Of a stretch of 64,000 bases of DNA, positions 26,088 to 33,828 are shown one piece after another; the first letter of the stretch is position 1, and every line of letters begins with the position of its first letter. The stretch lies in contig NZ_BCSI01000001.1 in NCBI RefSeq assembly GCF_001570785.1, positions 1 through 64,000 on the forward strand, in the 5' to 3' direction. This stretch comes from Dermabacter hominis NBRC 106157 (lineage in GTDB: Bacteria; Actinomycetota; Actinomycetes; Actinomycetales; Dermabacteraceae). The notes under the pieces were generated by a model. The model made no database searches, had not been told where the DNA came from, and was given only the letters and a program-made list of their open reading frames with translations. A program made the translations under genes and the position numbers.

Positions 26088-28310
26088 TCAGTGGACGGCG
26101 GTGGATGCCGGAGTAGGCGTGGTGTGTTCCTCCTTCGACTCGGTCGGAGCCAGGTGAGCCGGATCCAGATCAATGCGGCGCAACAGCTGGGCGTTCAGGG
26201 CCACCACGATGGTCGAGGCAGACATCAAGATCGCGCCCACGGCCGGGGACAGCACGAACCCGATCGAGGCGAGCACTCCGGCGGCCAGCGGCACGGCGAG
26301 GATGTTGTAGCCAGAGGCCCAGATCAGGTTCTGGATCATCTTGCGGTAGCTGGCCCGGGACAGCTCAATCATCGACAGCACTGCCCGCGGATCATCACTA
26401 GCGAGGACCACCCCGGCAGATTCCATGGCCACATCCGTGCCGGCACCGATGGCGATACCGACCTCCGCTCGGGTCAGAGCGGGGGCGTCATTGACACCGT
26501 CACCGACCATGGCCACGCTCAAACCCCGGTCCTGCAGCTGCGTGACCTTGGCGTCTTTGTCCTGGGGCAGGACCTCGGCGAAGACCTCATCAATGCCTAA
26601 GTCCTGACCGACAGCGTGGGCCACCTGCTGGGCGTCGCCGGTGATCATCGCGACCTTCACCCCGCGGTCCTGCAGGGCTTTCACGGCGGCGCGGGATTCG
26701 GGGCGGATCTTGTCCTCGACGGCCACCGCACCGATGATCTGACCGTCGCGGACAATATGGAGCACACCGGCCCCACGCCCGGTCCAGGCGCTGGTGGTGT
26801 TGGTGAGCTCGGCCGGGGTGGTGAGGTTGAACTCGCGCAGCATGTTCGGCCCGCCTACGAGGATCTCAGCACCATCGACAGTGGCCCGGACCCCCCGGCC
26901 GGAGGCAGCGCTGAAACCAGTTGCACGGATGTGCCGACGGGAGGCCTCGGGATGGGCGGCCGCGGCCGCCACGATGGCGCGGGCCACGGGGTGCTCGCTG
27001 TCGGCCTCCGCGGCGGCGGCCAGGGCCAGCAGCTCGCCCTCGGTGACGCCGACAGCTGCCACGACACCGGTGACCGCGTGCGCCCCCTCGGTCAGGGTGC
27101 CGGTTTTGTCGAAGAGCACCACGTCGATGGTGCGCATCCGCTCGAGCGCCATCCGGTCCTTGATGAGCACCCCGGATTTCGCGGCGCGCTCGCTGGAGAT
27201 CGCAATGACCAGCGGAATCGCCAGGCCCAGGGCGTGCGGGCAGGCGATGACCAGCACCGTGACCGTGCGCACCACGGCATCGTCCGGGCTGCCGATGATG
27301 GTCCACACCACCGCGGTGATTAGAGCGGAGATTAGCGCGAACCAGAACAACAACGCCGCCGCCCGATCCGCCAGGGCCTGGGCCCGGGAGGAGGACTCCT
27401 GAGCGTCGGCAACCATGCGTTGGATCCCGGCCAGGGCGGTGTCCCCGCCGGTAGCCTCCACCCGGATGCGGACGGTGTTGTCGGTGGCCACGGTACCGGC
27501 GACCACCTTGTCACCGGTGTCGCGGAAGACGGGACGGGATTCGCCGGTGATCATCGCCTCATCGAATTCGGCGGCTCCGTCGAGGATGGTTCCGTCGGCC
27601 GGCACCCGGGCACCGGCCCTCACCAGCACGACGTCGTCGACGACCAGCTCGGAGATGGCCACGGTGCGGGTGGTCCCGTCGATGACTTTCTCGGCCTCAT
27701 CCGGCAGCAGGGCAGCCAGCGCGTCAAGCGCGGAGGACGCGGCCCCGAGAGCGCGCATCTCCAGCCAGTGGCCCAGCAGCATGATGGTCACCAGCAGGGC
27801 CAGCTCCCACCAGAAGTCCAGGTCAAAACCGCCCAGCCCCAGAGTGGTGCCCCAGGAGGCGACAAACGCCACGGTGATGGCCATGGCGATCAGGAGCATC
27901 ATCCCGGGTTGGCGGGATTTCAGTTCTTTCCATCCGCCCTTGAGGAAAGGCGTTCCGCCGTAGACGAAGATGATCGTGCCCAACACCGGGGGGATCCAGG
28001 TGGATCCGGGGAATGCCGGGAGGTGGTAGCCGAGCAGGTGGGCGACCATGGGGCTGAAAATAACGACGGGAATGGACAGAATCAGCGACCACCAGAAGCG
28101 GTCCCGAAACATTGCGGTGCTGTGTCCGGCATGTTCACCGTGGCCATGAACGTGGTGGTCTTCGTCCGGGGCGGAGTGCCGGTGATCGTGGGGCATCGCC
28201 TGGCCGTGGGTGTCGGCATCTGCGTGGTGTTCGTGGCTGGCATGATCCGGGTGGTAGGTGTGGTCTGTTTCCGGAGCGGGGTGATCGCCGGAATGGTGGG
28301 GAGTGCTCAT
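26088..28310 (-). CDS. copB: Copper-translocating P1B-type ATPase (CopB-like, CPH motif)
   Basis: 740 residues from the ATG at 28310, with AGAAGGAAC upstream. The cytoplasmic N-terminus (about 1-65) is very His/Asp-rich instead of carrying CxxC domains. Eight membrane segments are expected. The transmembrane metal motif is Cys357-Pro-His359 (P1B-3 subgroup, Cu(II)/Cu(I) export), the phosphorylation site Asp401 is in DKTGTLTEG, and ITGES, the HP motif (SEHPVARA) and GDGVNDAPAL are present. It pumps copper out of the cytoplasm. It lies 51 bases after the chaperone gene and 48 before the broken lipoprotein, all under the palindromic operator at 28738. Confidence 0.94.
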   Translation of the reverse strand: MSTPHHSGDHPAPETDHTYHPDHASHEHHADADTHGQAMPHDHRHSAPDEDHHVHGHGEHAGHSTAMFRDRFWWSLILSIPVVIFSPMVAHLLGYHLPAFPGSTWIPPVLGTIIFVYGGTPFLKGGWKELKSRQPGMMLLIAMAITVAFVASWGTTLGLGGFDLDFWWELALLVTIMLLGHWLEMRALGAASSALDALAALLPDEAEKVIDGTTRTVAISELVVDDVVLVRAGARVPADGTILDGAAEFDEAMITGESRPVFRDTGDKVVAGTVATDNTVRIRVEATGGDTALAGIQRMVADAQESSSRAQALADRAAALLFWFALISALITAVVWTIIGSPDDAVVRTVTVLVIACPHALGLAIPLVIAISSERAAKSGVLIKDRMALERMRTIDVVLFDKTGTLTEGAHAVTGVVAAVGVTEGELLALAAAAEADSEHPVARAIVAAAAAHPEASRRHIRATGFSAASGRGVRATVDGAEILVGGPNMLREFNLTTPAELTNTTSAWTGRGAGVLHIVRDGQIIGAVAVEDKIRPESRAAVKALQDRGVKVAMITGDAQQVAHAVGQDLGIDEVFAEVLPQDKDAKVTQLQDRGLSVAMVGDGVNDAPALTRAEVGIAIGAGTDVAMESAGVVLASDDPRAVLSMIELSRASYRKMIQNLIWASGYNILAVPLAAGVLASIGFVLSPAVGAILMSASTIVVALNAQLLRRIDLDPAHLAPTESKEEHTTPTPASTAVH

Positions 28311-28361
28311 GACGTTCCTTCTGCTCAACCCGGTCGGGGTCGAGGTGATGGGTAAAACTGA

Positions 28362-28688
28362 TCAGGATAAGACGGTGTAGCCGGCCTCCTCGATGGCCCG
28401 GCGAACCATCTCCGGAGGTACGACACCGGTGACCGTGACGGTGGAAACACCACCAGCAGCGAGATTAATCTGGACGTCGTCGACCTGGGGGAGGGCCTGA
28501 AGGGCCTGGGTCACGCTTTTCGCGCAGTGCCCGCAGGTCAGGCCGGTGACCTGGTAGCTAGGGGAGGACCCTCCTGCTGACGAGTCGCTGGCGGCAGGGA
28601 TGGAGGCGGTGTCGGCACGTGAGGCAGGTCCGCAACAGCTGCAGCCGTGGGAGGCCATCGGCAAGAGGCGGGGCGGGGAGGTGATCAT
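28362..28688 (-). CDS. CopZ-like heavy-metal-binding protein
   Basis: 108 residues from the ATG at 28688; an in-frame ATG at 28658 is an alternative. The C-terminal 65 residues are an HMA domain (SYQVTGLTCGHCAKSVTQAL ...) with the GLTCGHC copper-binding motif. The N-terminus has a further Cys-rich GCSCCGP motif that may also bind copper. It probably hands Cu(I) to the ATPase encoded downstream or buffers it. First gene of the copZ-copB unit, with a CsoR-like palindrome 50 bases upstream. Confidence 0.87.
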   Translation of the reverse strand: MITSPPRLLPMASHGCSCCGPASRADTASIPAASDSSAGGSSPSYQVTGLTCGHCAKSVTQALQALPQVDDVQINLAAGGVSTVTVTGVVPPEMVRRAIEEAGYTVLS

Positions 28689-28737
28689 GGGAAAGCTCTT
28701 TCGGGTCGGTGGGATGCGGCGATGCTGCTCTCGAGCG

Positions 28738-28756
28738 TATACCCCCCGGGGGTATA
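28738..28756. promoter_or_regulatory. CsoR-like operator, perfect 19-bp palindrome
   Basis: TATACCCCC, one C, GGGGGTATA: nine-base arms centred on 28747. This is the form of Cu(I)-sensing CsoR operators (TA-ACCC...GGGT-TA). It lies between the end of copS and the start of the copZ-like gene, where it would control copZ-copB. No csoR gene is in this window, so the repressor would have to come from elsewhere. Confidence 0.75.
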
Positions 28757-28802
28757 TTTTCAAGAGGTGGAGGGCACGGCCCTCACGCGGGGCAGGGTGT
28801 GG

Positions 28803-29930
28803 TCACCGCGCAGCCTCCTCGCTGTCGGGAGGGGACAGCGGGAGGCGGAGGGCAAACACCGCTCCGCGACCCGGTCCGGGGGAGGTGGCGGTGAGAGTGC
28901 CGCCGTGGGCCTCGATCAATGCCTTGGAGATAGTCAGACCGATGCCGGCCCCGCCGTCGTCCCGGCTACGGGCGGCATCCCCCCGGTAGAAGCGTTCGAA
29001 GATGTGTCCGAGCTGGTCAGGTGGGATGCCCTCGCCGTCATCGGCGACGTGGATGAGCGCGGTGGACGCCCCCTGTCGGTGGACGCTGATCCGGACCTGC
29101 CCGCCGGCCGGGGTGTGCCGTAGCGCATTCGACAGTAGATTGCTCATCACCTGGCCGAAGCGTTGCCGGTCCACGAGCACCCGGGCGGTGTCCGTAATGG
29201 TCTCGACCTGTAAATCGACACCTTTGTCAGCGTAAGCTTCCCCCGCGGCAGCAGCGGCGGTATGGAGCAGATCCCCGAGCCCTTCCTCCGCCAGGTCCAA
29301 ATCGATCCGGTGTTCCTGGGCCCGGGAGACATCGTCGATGTCTTCCATCAACCGGGTCAGGCGGGTGAGTTGGTCAGCCATGATCGTGTGGGTGGCATTA
29401 TTCCAGTCCACGACCCCGTCCTGGAGACCATCGAGGTAGACCGTGAGCACCGATAAGGGGGTGCCCATTTCGTGGGCCAGATCAGAGAGCATCTGGCGGC
29501 GGACCTGTTCGGTGTGTTCCAGCCGGTCGGCCATGGTGTTGAAGGCATGCGCCAGGGTGGTGACCTCGGGGCCTGCTTCTCCGGCGGGCACGTGGATACG
29601 GGAGTTGCCGGCCGTCAGGCTGGTAGCGGCGCGGGTGAGATCCTGCAGGGAGGTGCGCAGGCGACGCGATAACCACTGGCTAGCCAGCAGGGCGCTGATA
29701 AAGGCGGTGGGCAGGGCGACGGCCAGGGTGATCAAGTTGGCGTCCCGGTAGGCCTGCTCGGCATGGAACAGCTCCAGCGAGGGGTCCTCCGGGCCGGTCA
29801 TCAACATATGATCATGGAACAGGGTCGGGCCCACCATCGTGGCCACGACCGCGGCCACCAGCAGGCCAATCACCATGACCAACACCTGGGCGGCCAGGAA
29901 GCGGAAGGTCAGGCCGGGTCCGTGATTCAT
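28803..29930 (-). CDS. copS: Copper-sensing histidine kinase
   Basis: 375 residues. Two membrane segments (about 8-32 and 65-87) enclose a short extracytoplasmic loop that contains FHDHMLM and other His/Met/acidic residues suited to binding copper. HAMP (about 88-140), HisKA with His153 in DLAHEMGTPLS, and HATPase with NLLSNALRHT and GAGIGLTISK follow. Gene order and partners match CopS of Corynebacterium glutamicum; the function is inferred from that. It overlaps copR by four bases. Confidence 0.88.
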   Translation of the reverse strand: MNHGPGLTFRFLAAQVLVMVIGLLVAAVVATMVGPTLFHDHMLMTGPEDPSLELFHAEQAYRDANLITLAVALPTAFISALLASQWLSRRLRTSLQDLTRAATSLTAGNSRIHVPAGEAGPEVTTLAHAFNTMADRLEHTEQVRRQMLSDLAHEMGTPLSVLTVYLDGLQDGVVDWNNATHTIMADQLTRLTRLMEDIDDVSRAQEHRIDLDLAEEGLGDLLHTAAAAAGEAYADKGVDLQVETITDTARVLVDRQRFGQVMSNLLSNALRHTPAGGQVRISVHRQGASTALIHVADDGEGIPPDQLGHIFERFYRGDAARSRDDGGAGIGLTISKALIEAHGGTLTATSPGPGRGAVFALRLPLSPPDSEEAAR

Positions 29931-30661
29931 GGCTGCCCCACCCGGTAGCCCACGCCACGCACGGTGTCGATAAACCCCCGGCCCCGGGCGTCGGTGCCGA
30001 GCTTGCGACGCAAGTTGCCGATATGGACATCGACGATGCGTTCATCACCGACCCACGTGGTGTCCCAGACCTCGGTGACCAGGTCGCGGCGGGTCAGCAC
30101 CTGGCCGGGGCGCAGGGCCAGGGCAACCAGCAGCTCGAACTCCGTGCGGGTGAGCTCCACGGTCGTCTCCCCCACCTGCACCCGATGGGCGACGGGGTCA
30201 AGGAAGAGGTCACCAACGATCAAGGGGGTGGTCACCTGCGGTGGGGTGGTGCTGGTGCGCGGGCGGCGCAGCACCGCATGCACCCGGGTCACCAGTTCCC
30301 GGATGCTAAAAGGTTTGGTGATGTAGTCATCCGCCCCCAGGGTCAAACCGCTGATCTTGTCGTCCTCGCTGCCACGCGCGGTGAGCATGAGGATGTAGCA
30401 GTCCGAGAAGGTGCGGATCCGTCGACACACCTCCAGACCGTCGAGTTCGGGCAGCCCCAGATCCAGCACCACAACATCGGGGGAAAAGCGACGGGCCTCG
30501 TCCACCGCCTGGGTGCCGGTGTGTGCCTGGCGGGTATCGAAACCGGCCCGGATGAGGTAGGAGGCCACCATCTGAGCCAGGGGTTGTTCATCATCGACGA
30601 CCAGCACCCGCCTCGAGGGCGTGGCGGTGGTCGGTGTGCGGTCAGCCATAGACCCCAGCAT
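29927..30661 (-). CDS. copR: Copper-responsive response regulator, OmpR family
   Basis: 244 residues from the ATG at 30661; the ATG at 30649 has a GGGG ribosome-binding-like site and may be the true start. The receiver has VVDDEQP, phospho-acceptor Asp67 in LDLGLPE, LTARG and TKPFS. The C-terminal winged helix has LTRTEFELLVAL and DVHIGNLRRKLG. It is predicted to activate the divergent cueP-copO genes through the direct repeat at 30708-30727, as its Corynebacterium counterpart does. Confidence 0.88.
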   Translation of the reverse strand: MLGSMADRTPTTATPSRRVLVVDDEQPLAQMVASYLIRAGFDTRQAHTGTQAVDEARRFSPDVVVLDLGLPELDGLEVCRRIRTFSDCYILMLTARGSEDDKISGLTLGADDYITKPFSIRELVTRVHAVLRRPRTSTTPPQVTTPLIVGDLFLDPVAHRVQVGETTVELTRTEFELLVALALRPGQVLTRRDLVTEVWDTTWVGDERIVDVHIGNLRRKLGTDARGRGFIDTVRGVGYRVGQP

Positions 30662-30707
30662 CGCTCCGGCCAGGAGGGAATGCCACCCTCGCTCAGTGCC
30701 CGGCGGG

Positions 30708-30727
30708 GAATCTTCATCGAATCTTCA
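30708..30727. promoter_or_regulatory. CopR-box-like direct repeat
   Basis: GAATCTTCA occurs twice with two bases between (30708-30716 and 30719-30727), an 11-base period. On the minus strand it reads TGAAGATTC-GA-TGAAGATTC. This is nearly the direct repeat that I recall for the C. glutamicum CopR binding site. It lies about 45 bases upstream of copR and 325 bases upstream of cueP. Confidence 0.75.
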
Positions 30728-30924
30728 AACATCACCCTTCGACCGCCGTCACCCCTGTGCCCCACCCCGGGCCGGCGGCATCGCCTCCCCTGGTCGGTTC
30801 AGCAGGCGCCACCAGGGATTTCACTGCCTGCATCGCATACCCGGGGTGGGTAGAAGGACATCGCTCACGGCTGTGGGGTGGTGTCTCGGTGGTGACCCAG
30901 CCCACCGAATTCACCCCCTTTTCG

Positions 30925-30957
30925 CCCTGTTATAAGGCTGTGAACAGGGTTTTTGAT
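30925..30957 (+). terminator. Hairpin with T-run in the cueP leader
   Basis: A 7-bp stem (CCCTGTT 30925-30931 with AACAGGG 30943-30949) followed by five T and more A/T. It has the form of an intrinsic terminator, yet no gene precedes it on the plus strand. The loop also contains TATAAG (30931-30936), which could be a -10 element instead. Either an attenuator or a promoter is possible. Confidence 0.4.
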
Positions 30958-31052
30958 TTCTAGTTCGTCAGGCATCCGTGCAAGATGAAGGTATGGCATC
31001 GGCCTTGAGGCGGTGTCTTATCACGGTCTTACCACGATCCAAGGAGATTGAC

Positions 31053-31631
31053 GTGAAAAAACGAGCAGCGGTCGCAACCGTCGCCCTTGCCCTCGTCCTC
31101 GCGGGGTGTTCGGCCGCCGACCCGGAACCCACCGCCAACGAGACGGTGTCCCAGGATACATTCCTGACTACCCATGGCCTGGCCGACATGGACGCGGTGG
31201 AGATCATTGATCACCTCGACCGGCAGAAGGTCAATGAGCGTCCCACGGATCTGATCGCCTCGGTGCGTGCCGATGAACTGCTGCTCTCGAGCGATGACCA
31301 GGAGGTCGTGGTCGATCTTCCCGACAATCAGACGTATGTCTCGATCGCGCCCTATCTCACCTCCACCCACGACTGCTTCTACCACAGCCTCACGACCTGC
31401 CAGGGGGAACTCGCCAATGAGGATATCCAGGTCACGATCACCGATGAGGCGACCGGTGAGGTGCTGGTGGACGAGACGACAACCACCTTCGACAACGGGT
31501 TTATTGGCTTCTGGCTTCCCGATGATGTCACCGGCCTGATTGAGGTCAACTACCAGGGGCGTACCGGCACCGCGGAGTTTTCCACCACCGACGACGGTGC
31601 CACCTGTGTCACAGACCTGCGCCTGACGTGA
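31053..31631 (+). CDS. cueP: CueP-family copper-binding lipoprotein
   Basis: 192 residues from the GTG at 31053, which has AAGGAGA eight bases upstream. A lipoprotein signal peptide ends in the lipobox LAGC. The mature part has the CueP hallmark HDCFYHSLTTCQGEL and the later NGFIGFWLPDDVTG stretch. CueP proteins store or reduce copper outside the cytoplasm. The position between copR and the oxidase matches a secreted protein of the Corynebacterium cop locus. It is 71 bases upstream of copO and probably co-transcribed. Confidence 0.88.
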   Translation: MKKRAAVATVALALVLAGCSAADPEPTANETVSQDTFLTTHGLADMDAVEIIDHLDRQKVNERPTDLIASVRADELLLSSDDQEVVVDLPDNQTYVSIAPYLTSTHDCFYHSLTTCQGELANEDIQVTITDEATGEVLVDETTTTFDNGFIGFWLPDDVTGLIEVNYQGRTGTAEFSTTDDGATCVTDLRLT

Positions 31632-31702
31632 TGGCTCAGCAGGGTCCTCACCTGCGCTTGTCTCCGATGTCACTGAAATCTTGTACCAAGGACGGTTAAA
31701 TT

Positions 31703-33184
31703 ATGACGAACGCGTTTTCCCGACGACAGGTTCTGCTCGGCGGGCTCGTCCTCGCCGGCACCGGGACCGTGACCGCCTGCACCAGCGACCCTGGACCCGC
31801 CGCCTCGGCACCAGGTCCCTCCCTTCGCCCCACTCCCACCCCCACTGCGCTCGGTGAGCCGACGGTGCGCCGGACACTGACCGCCCGGCCCCTCTCCCTG
31901 GATATCGGCGGCATCGAAGCCAAGACGTGGGGATACGTCTCTGACACTGGGGATGCGGCCATTGAGGCCACCACCGGCGACGTCCTCCAGGTCGATATCA
32001 CCAATGAGCTGCCTGAGAGCACCTCCATCCACTGGCATGGCATCGCGCTCCACAACGCAGCCGACGGTGTGCCCGGCATGACCCAGGACCCCATTGAACC
32101 TGGCGAGTCTTTCTCCTATGTTTTTGAAGTCCCTCACGGTGGCACCTACTTCTACCATTCCCACACAGGCCTGCAGCTTGATCGCGGCCTCCACGCCCCG
32201 CTGATCATCCGTGACCCGCAAGACGCTGAGGACCAGGACGTCGAGTGGACCATCGTGCTCGATGACTGGGTCGATGGCATTCAGGGCACTCCCGACGATG
32301 AACTCGACAAGCTCACCGGAATGGGTTCGGGCGACCATAACGGGAGGATGGGAATGGGAGGTCACGGCCAGATGATGCACGGTACCCCGGACCGGGTACT
32401 GGGCGGGGATGTCGGCGATGTGATGTATCCGCACTACCTCATCAACGGACGTATCCCCCGTGCTCACCGGACCTTCGAGGCTCGCCCGGGCGACAAGGCC
32501 CGCCTGCGGTTTATCAACTCCGGCGGTGACACCATCTTCAAGGTGGCCCTCGGTGGTCACCGCATGACCGTCACCCACACCGACGGCTTCCCTGTCCAGC
32601 CCTGGGAGACCGAATCGATCTACCTGTCGATGGGCGAGCGTGTCGACGTCGAGGTCATCCTCGGCGACGGCATCTTCCCGCTCACGGCTTTGGCGGTGGG
32701 TAAGGACGACCGCGCCTTCGCCGTCATCCGCACCGCCGGCGGCCAGGCCCCCCGCCCGGATGTCGATTTCCCCGAGTTGTCGTCCACCGGACTGCTTCTG
32801 TCCTCCCTGAAGCCAGCAGACCGTGCACTCCTGCCCGAGGGCACACCAGACCGAGAAGTCAGTATCGACCTGGGCGGGCAGATGATGCCGTATGAATGGA
32901 GTATTCTCACCGACGGCCAATCCTCCCCCGCGACCGTGCAGGAGGGCCAGCGCCTGCGGATGGTCATGCGCAACAGGACCATGATGCCCCATCCCATGCA
33001 CATCCACGGCCACACGTGGGCGCTGCCCGGCAACGGCGGGCTACGGAAGGACACCGTCCTTCTTCGCCACGGTGAAACCATGATCGCCGACCTGATCGCT
33101 GACAACTCCGGTGAGTGGGCATTTCACTGCCATAACGCCTATCACATGGAAACCGGGATGTTCAGCTCGCTTCGCTACGAGTAA
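31703..33184 (+). CDS. copO: Multicopper oxidase, exported by Tat
   Basis: 493 residues. The N-terminus has a twin-arginine motif (FSRRQVLLGG) and a lipobox-like TACT, so it is exported folded and may be lipid-anchored. Three cupredoxin domains carry all copper ligands: HWHG (110-113), HSH (152-154), HPMHIHGH (430-437) and HCHNAYHMETGM (from 475). It oxidises toxic Cu(I) to Cu(II) outside the cell membrane. A Met/Gly/His-rich insert near residues 210-225 resembles the methionine-rich segment of CueO. AAGGA precedes the ATG. Confidence 0.93.
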   Translation: MTNAFSRRQVLLGGLVLAGTGTVTACTSDPGPAASAPGPSLRPTPTPTALGEPTVRRTLTARPLSLDIGGIEAKTWGYVSDTGDAAIEATTGDVLQVDITNELPESTSIHWHGIALHNAADGVPGMTQDPIEPGESFSYVFEVPHGGTYFYHSHTGLQLDRGLHAPLIIRDPQDAEDQDVEWTIVLDDWVDGIQGTPDDELDKLTGMGSGDHNGRMGMGGHGQMMHGTPDRVLGGDVGDVMYPHYLINGRIPRAHRTFEARPGDKARLRFINSGGDTIFKVALGGHRMTVTHTDGFPVQPWETESIYLSMGERVDVEVILGDGIFPLTALAVGKDDRAFAVIRTAGGQAPRPDVDFPELSSTGLLLSSLKPADRALLPEGTPDREVSIDLGGQMMPYEWSILTDGQSSPATVQEGQRLRMVMRNRTMMPHPMHIHGHTWALPGNGGLRKDTVLLRHGETMIADLIADNSGEWAFHCHNAYHMETGMFSSLRYE

Positions 33185-33368
33185 CCCCCACAGCAGGGTT
33201 GAATGCCGAGGTGGGCAGAGTCGCTACAGACCACCCGCCTGGTAGCACGATGACTTTCCTCGGTGTTGTGGTCTTCCGGGACGACCAGAACACCGTCTTC
33301 TTCCCCACCGCCCCGGAATAAGGAGATCTAATCCATACCGAGCACCCCCCCGCAGAGCCGCCATCGCG

Positions 33369-33563
33369 GTGACCTATCCCTCGATCTACGATCCGCCGTT
33401 TCGTATCGCTGCGGCCCTGGGTGGGGTGTCGACCTCGGTCATCCCGACCACCATTGTCCTGGACCGAAGCCACCGCCCGGCTGCGGTGTTCCTGAGGGAG
33501 GTCGCCGTCGATGACATCCTTGATGTCGCCCTGCCGCTGGCCGAGGAGGCACCAGCATCATGA
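33369..33563 (+). pseudogene. TlpA/ResA-like thioredoxin, C-terminal fragment
   Basis: 65 codons in frame ending at 33563. The sequence VTYPSIYDPPFRIAAALGG followed by IPTTIVLDRSHRPAAVF is the C-terminal half of a TlpA-type thiol-disulfide oxidoreductase, including the cis-proline (IPTT). The N-terminal half with the CxxC active site is gone, and no start codon with a ribosome-binding site is present. In Corynebacterium a thioredoxin-like gene follows the copper oxidase, so this looks like a remnant of the source locus. Confidence 0.7.
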
Positions 33564-33637
33564 CCGTTGATGTGATGGTGCAGTTAGCGATCGGCCAGCA
33601 GTTCGCCGACGCCGCGGCCACCCCTGGCGCGTCATGA
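33560..33637 (+). pseudogene. CcdA-like protein, first 25 codons only
   Basis: The ATG overlaps the stop of the tlpA fragment (ATGA), as in a real tlpA-ccdA operon. The peptide begins MTVDVMVQLAIGQQFADAAA, which resembles the start of cytochrome c biogenesis protein CcdA, then stops at 33637 before any membrane helix. The rest of ccdA is missing, which places a recombination point near 33620. Confidence 0.5.
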
Positions 33638-33749
33638 GCGCATCCGGCTCCGACGCTACCCAGGCAACCGTCGGACCGTGCACGTGTACGCATGTGCGCA
33701 ACCGAAGGTGAAGAAAACCGCAAAGACGCCACCGAATCAGGCTGGATAA
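33621..33749 (+). pseudogene. Unidentified C-terminal fragment
   Basis: An open frame without a start ends at TAA 33747-33749. It encodes a very basic peptide (HERIRLRRYPGNRRTVHVYA and a Lys/Pro-rich tail). It reads like the end of a coding gene, possibly a transposase, but I cannot identify it. Confidence 0.3.
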
Positions 33750-33828
33750 CGTGGTTGTCTACACCTTGAGGGTGGGGGAGAAGGGCAAGAGCGGGCGCAC
33801 ACGGCCACCAGTGCCTATTGTGGGAAAT

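Larger units (their letters stand above)
30662..31052. other. Divergent regulatory region between copR and cueP
   Basis: 391 bases without a gene. It holds the CopR-type direct repeat (30708-30727), a weaker CsoR-like inverted repeat TACCC-GGGGT-GGGTA (30838-30852), a hairpin followed by a T-run (30925-30957), and the ribosome-binding site of cueP. A frame beginning at 30978 belongs to the untranslated leader of cueP. Confidence 0.6.
33185..33828. other. Right end of the copper island: gene fragments and junction
   Basis: No intact gene. It holds a short frame after copO (33250-33321, 23 codons), a tlpA-like fragment, the first codons of a ccdA-like gene, and an unrecognised tail frame that stops at 33749. 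Native sequence appears to resume just before the permease gene at 33829. Confidence 0.6.
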
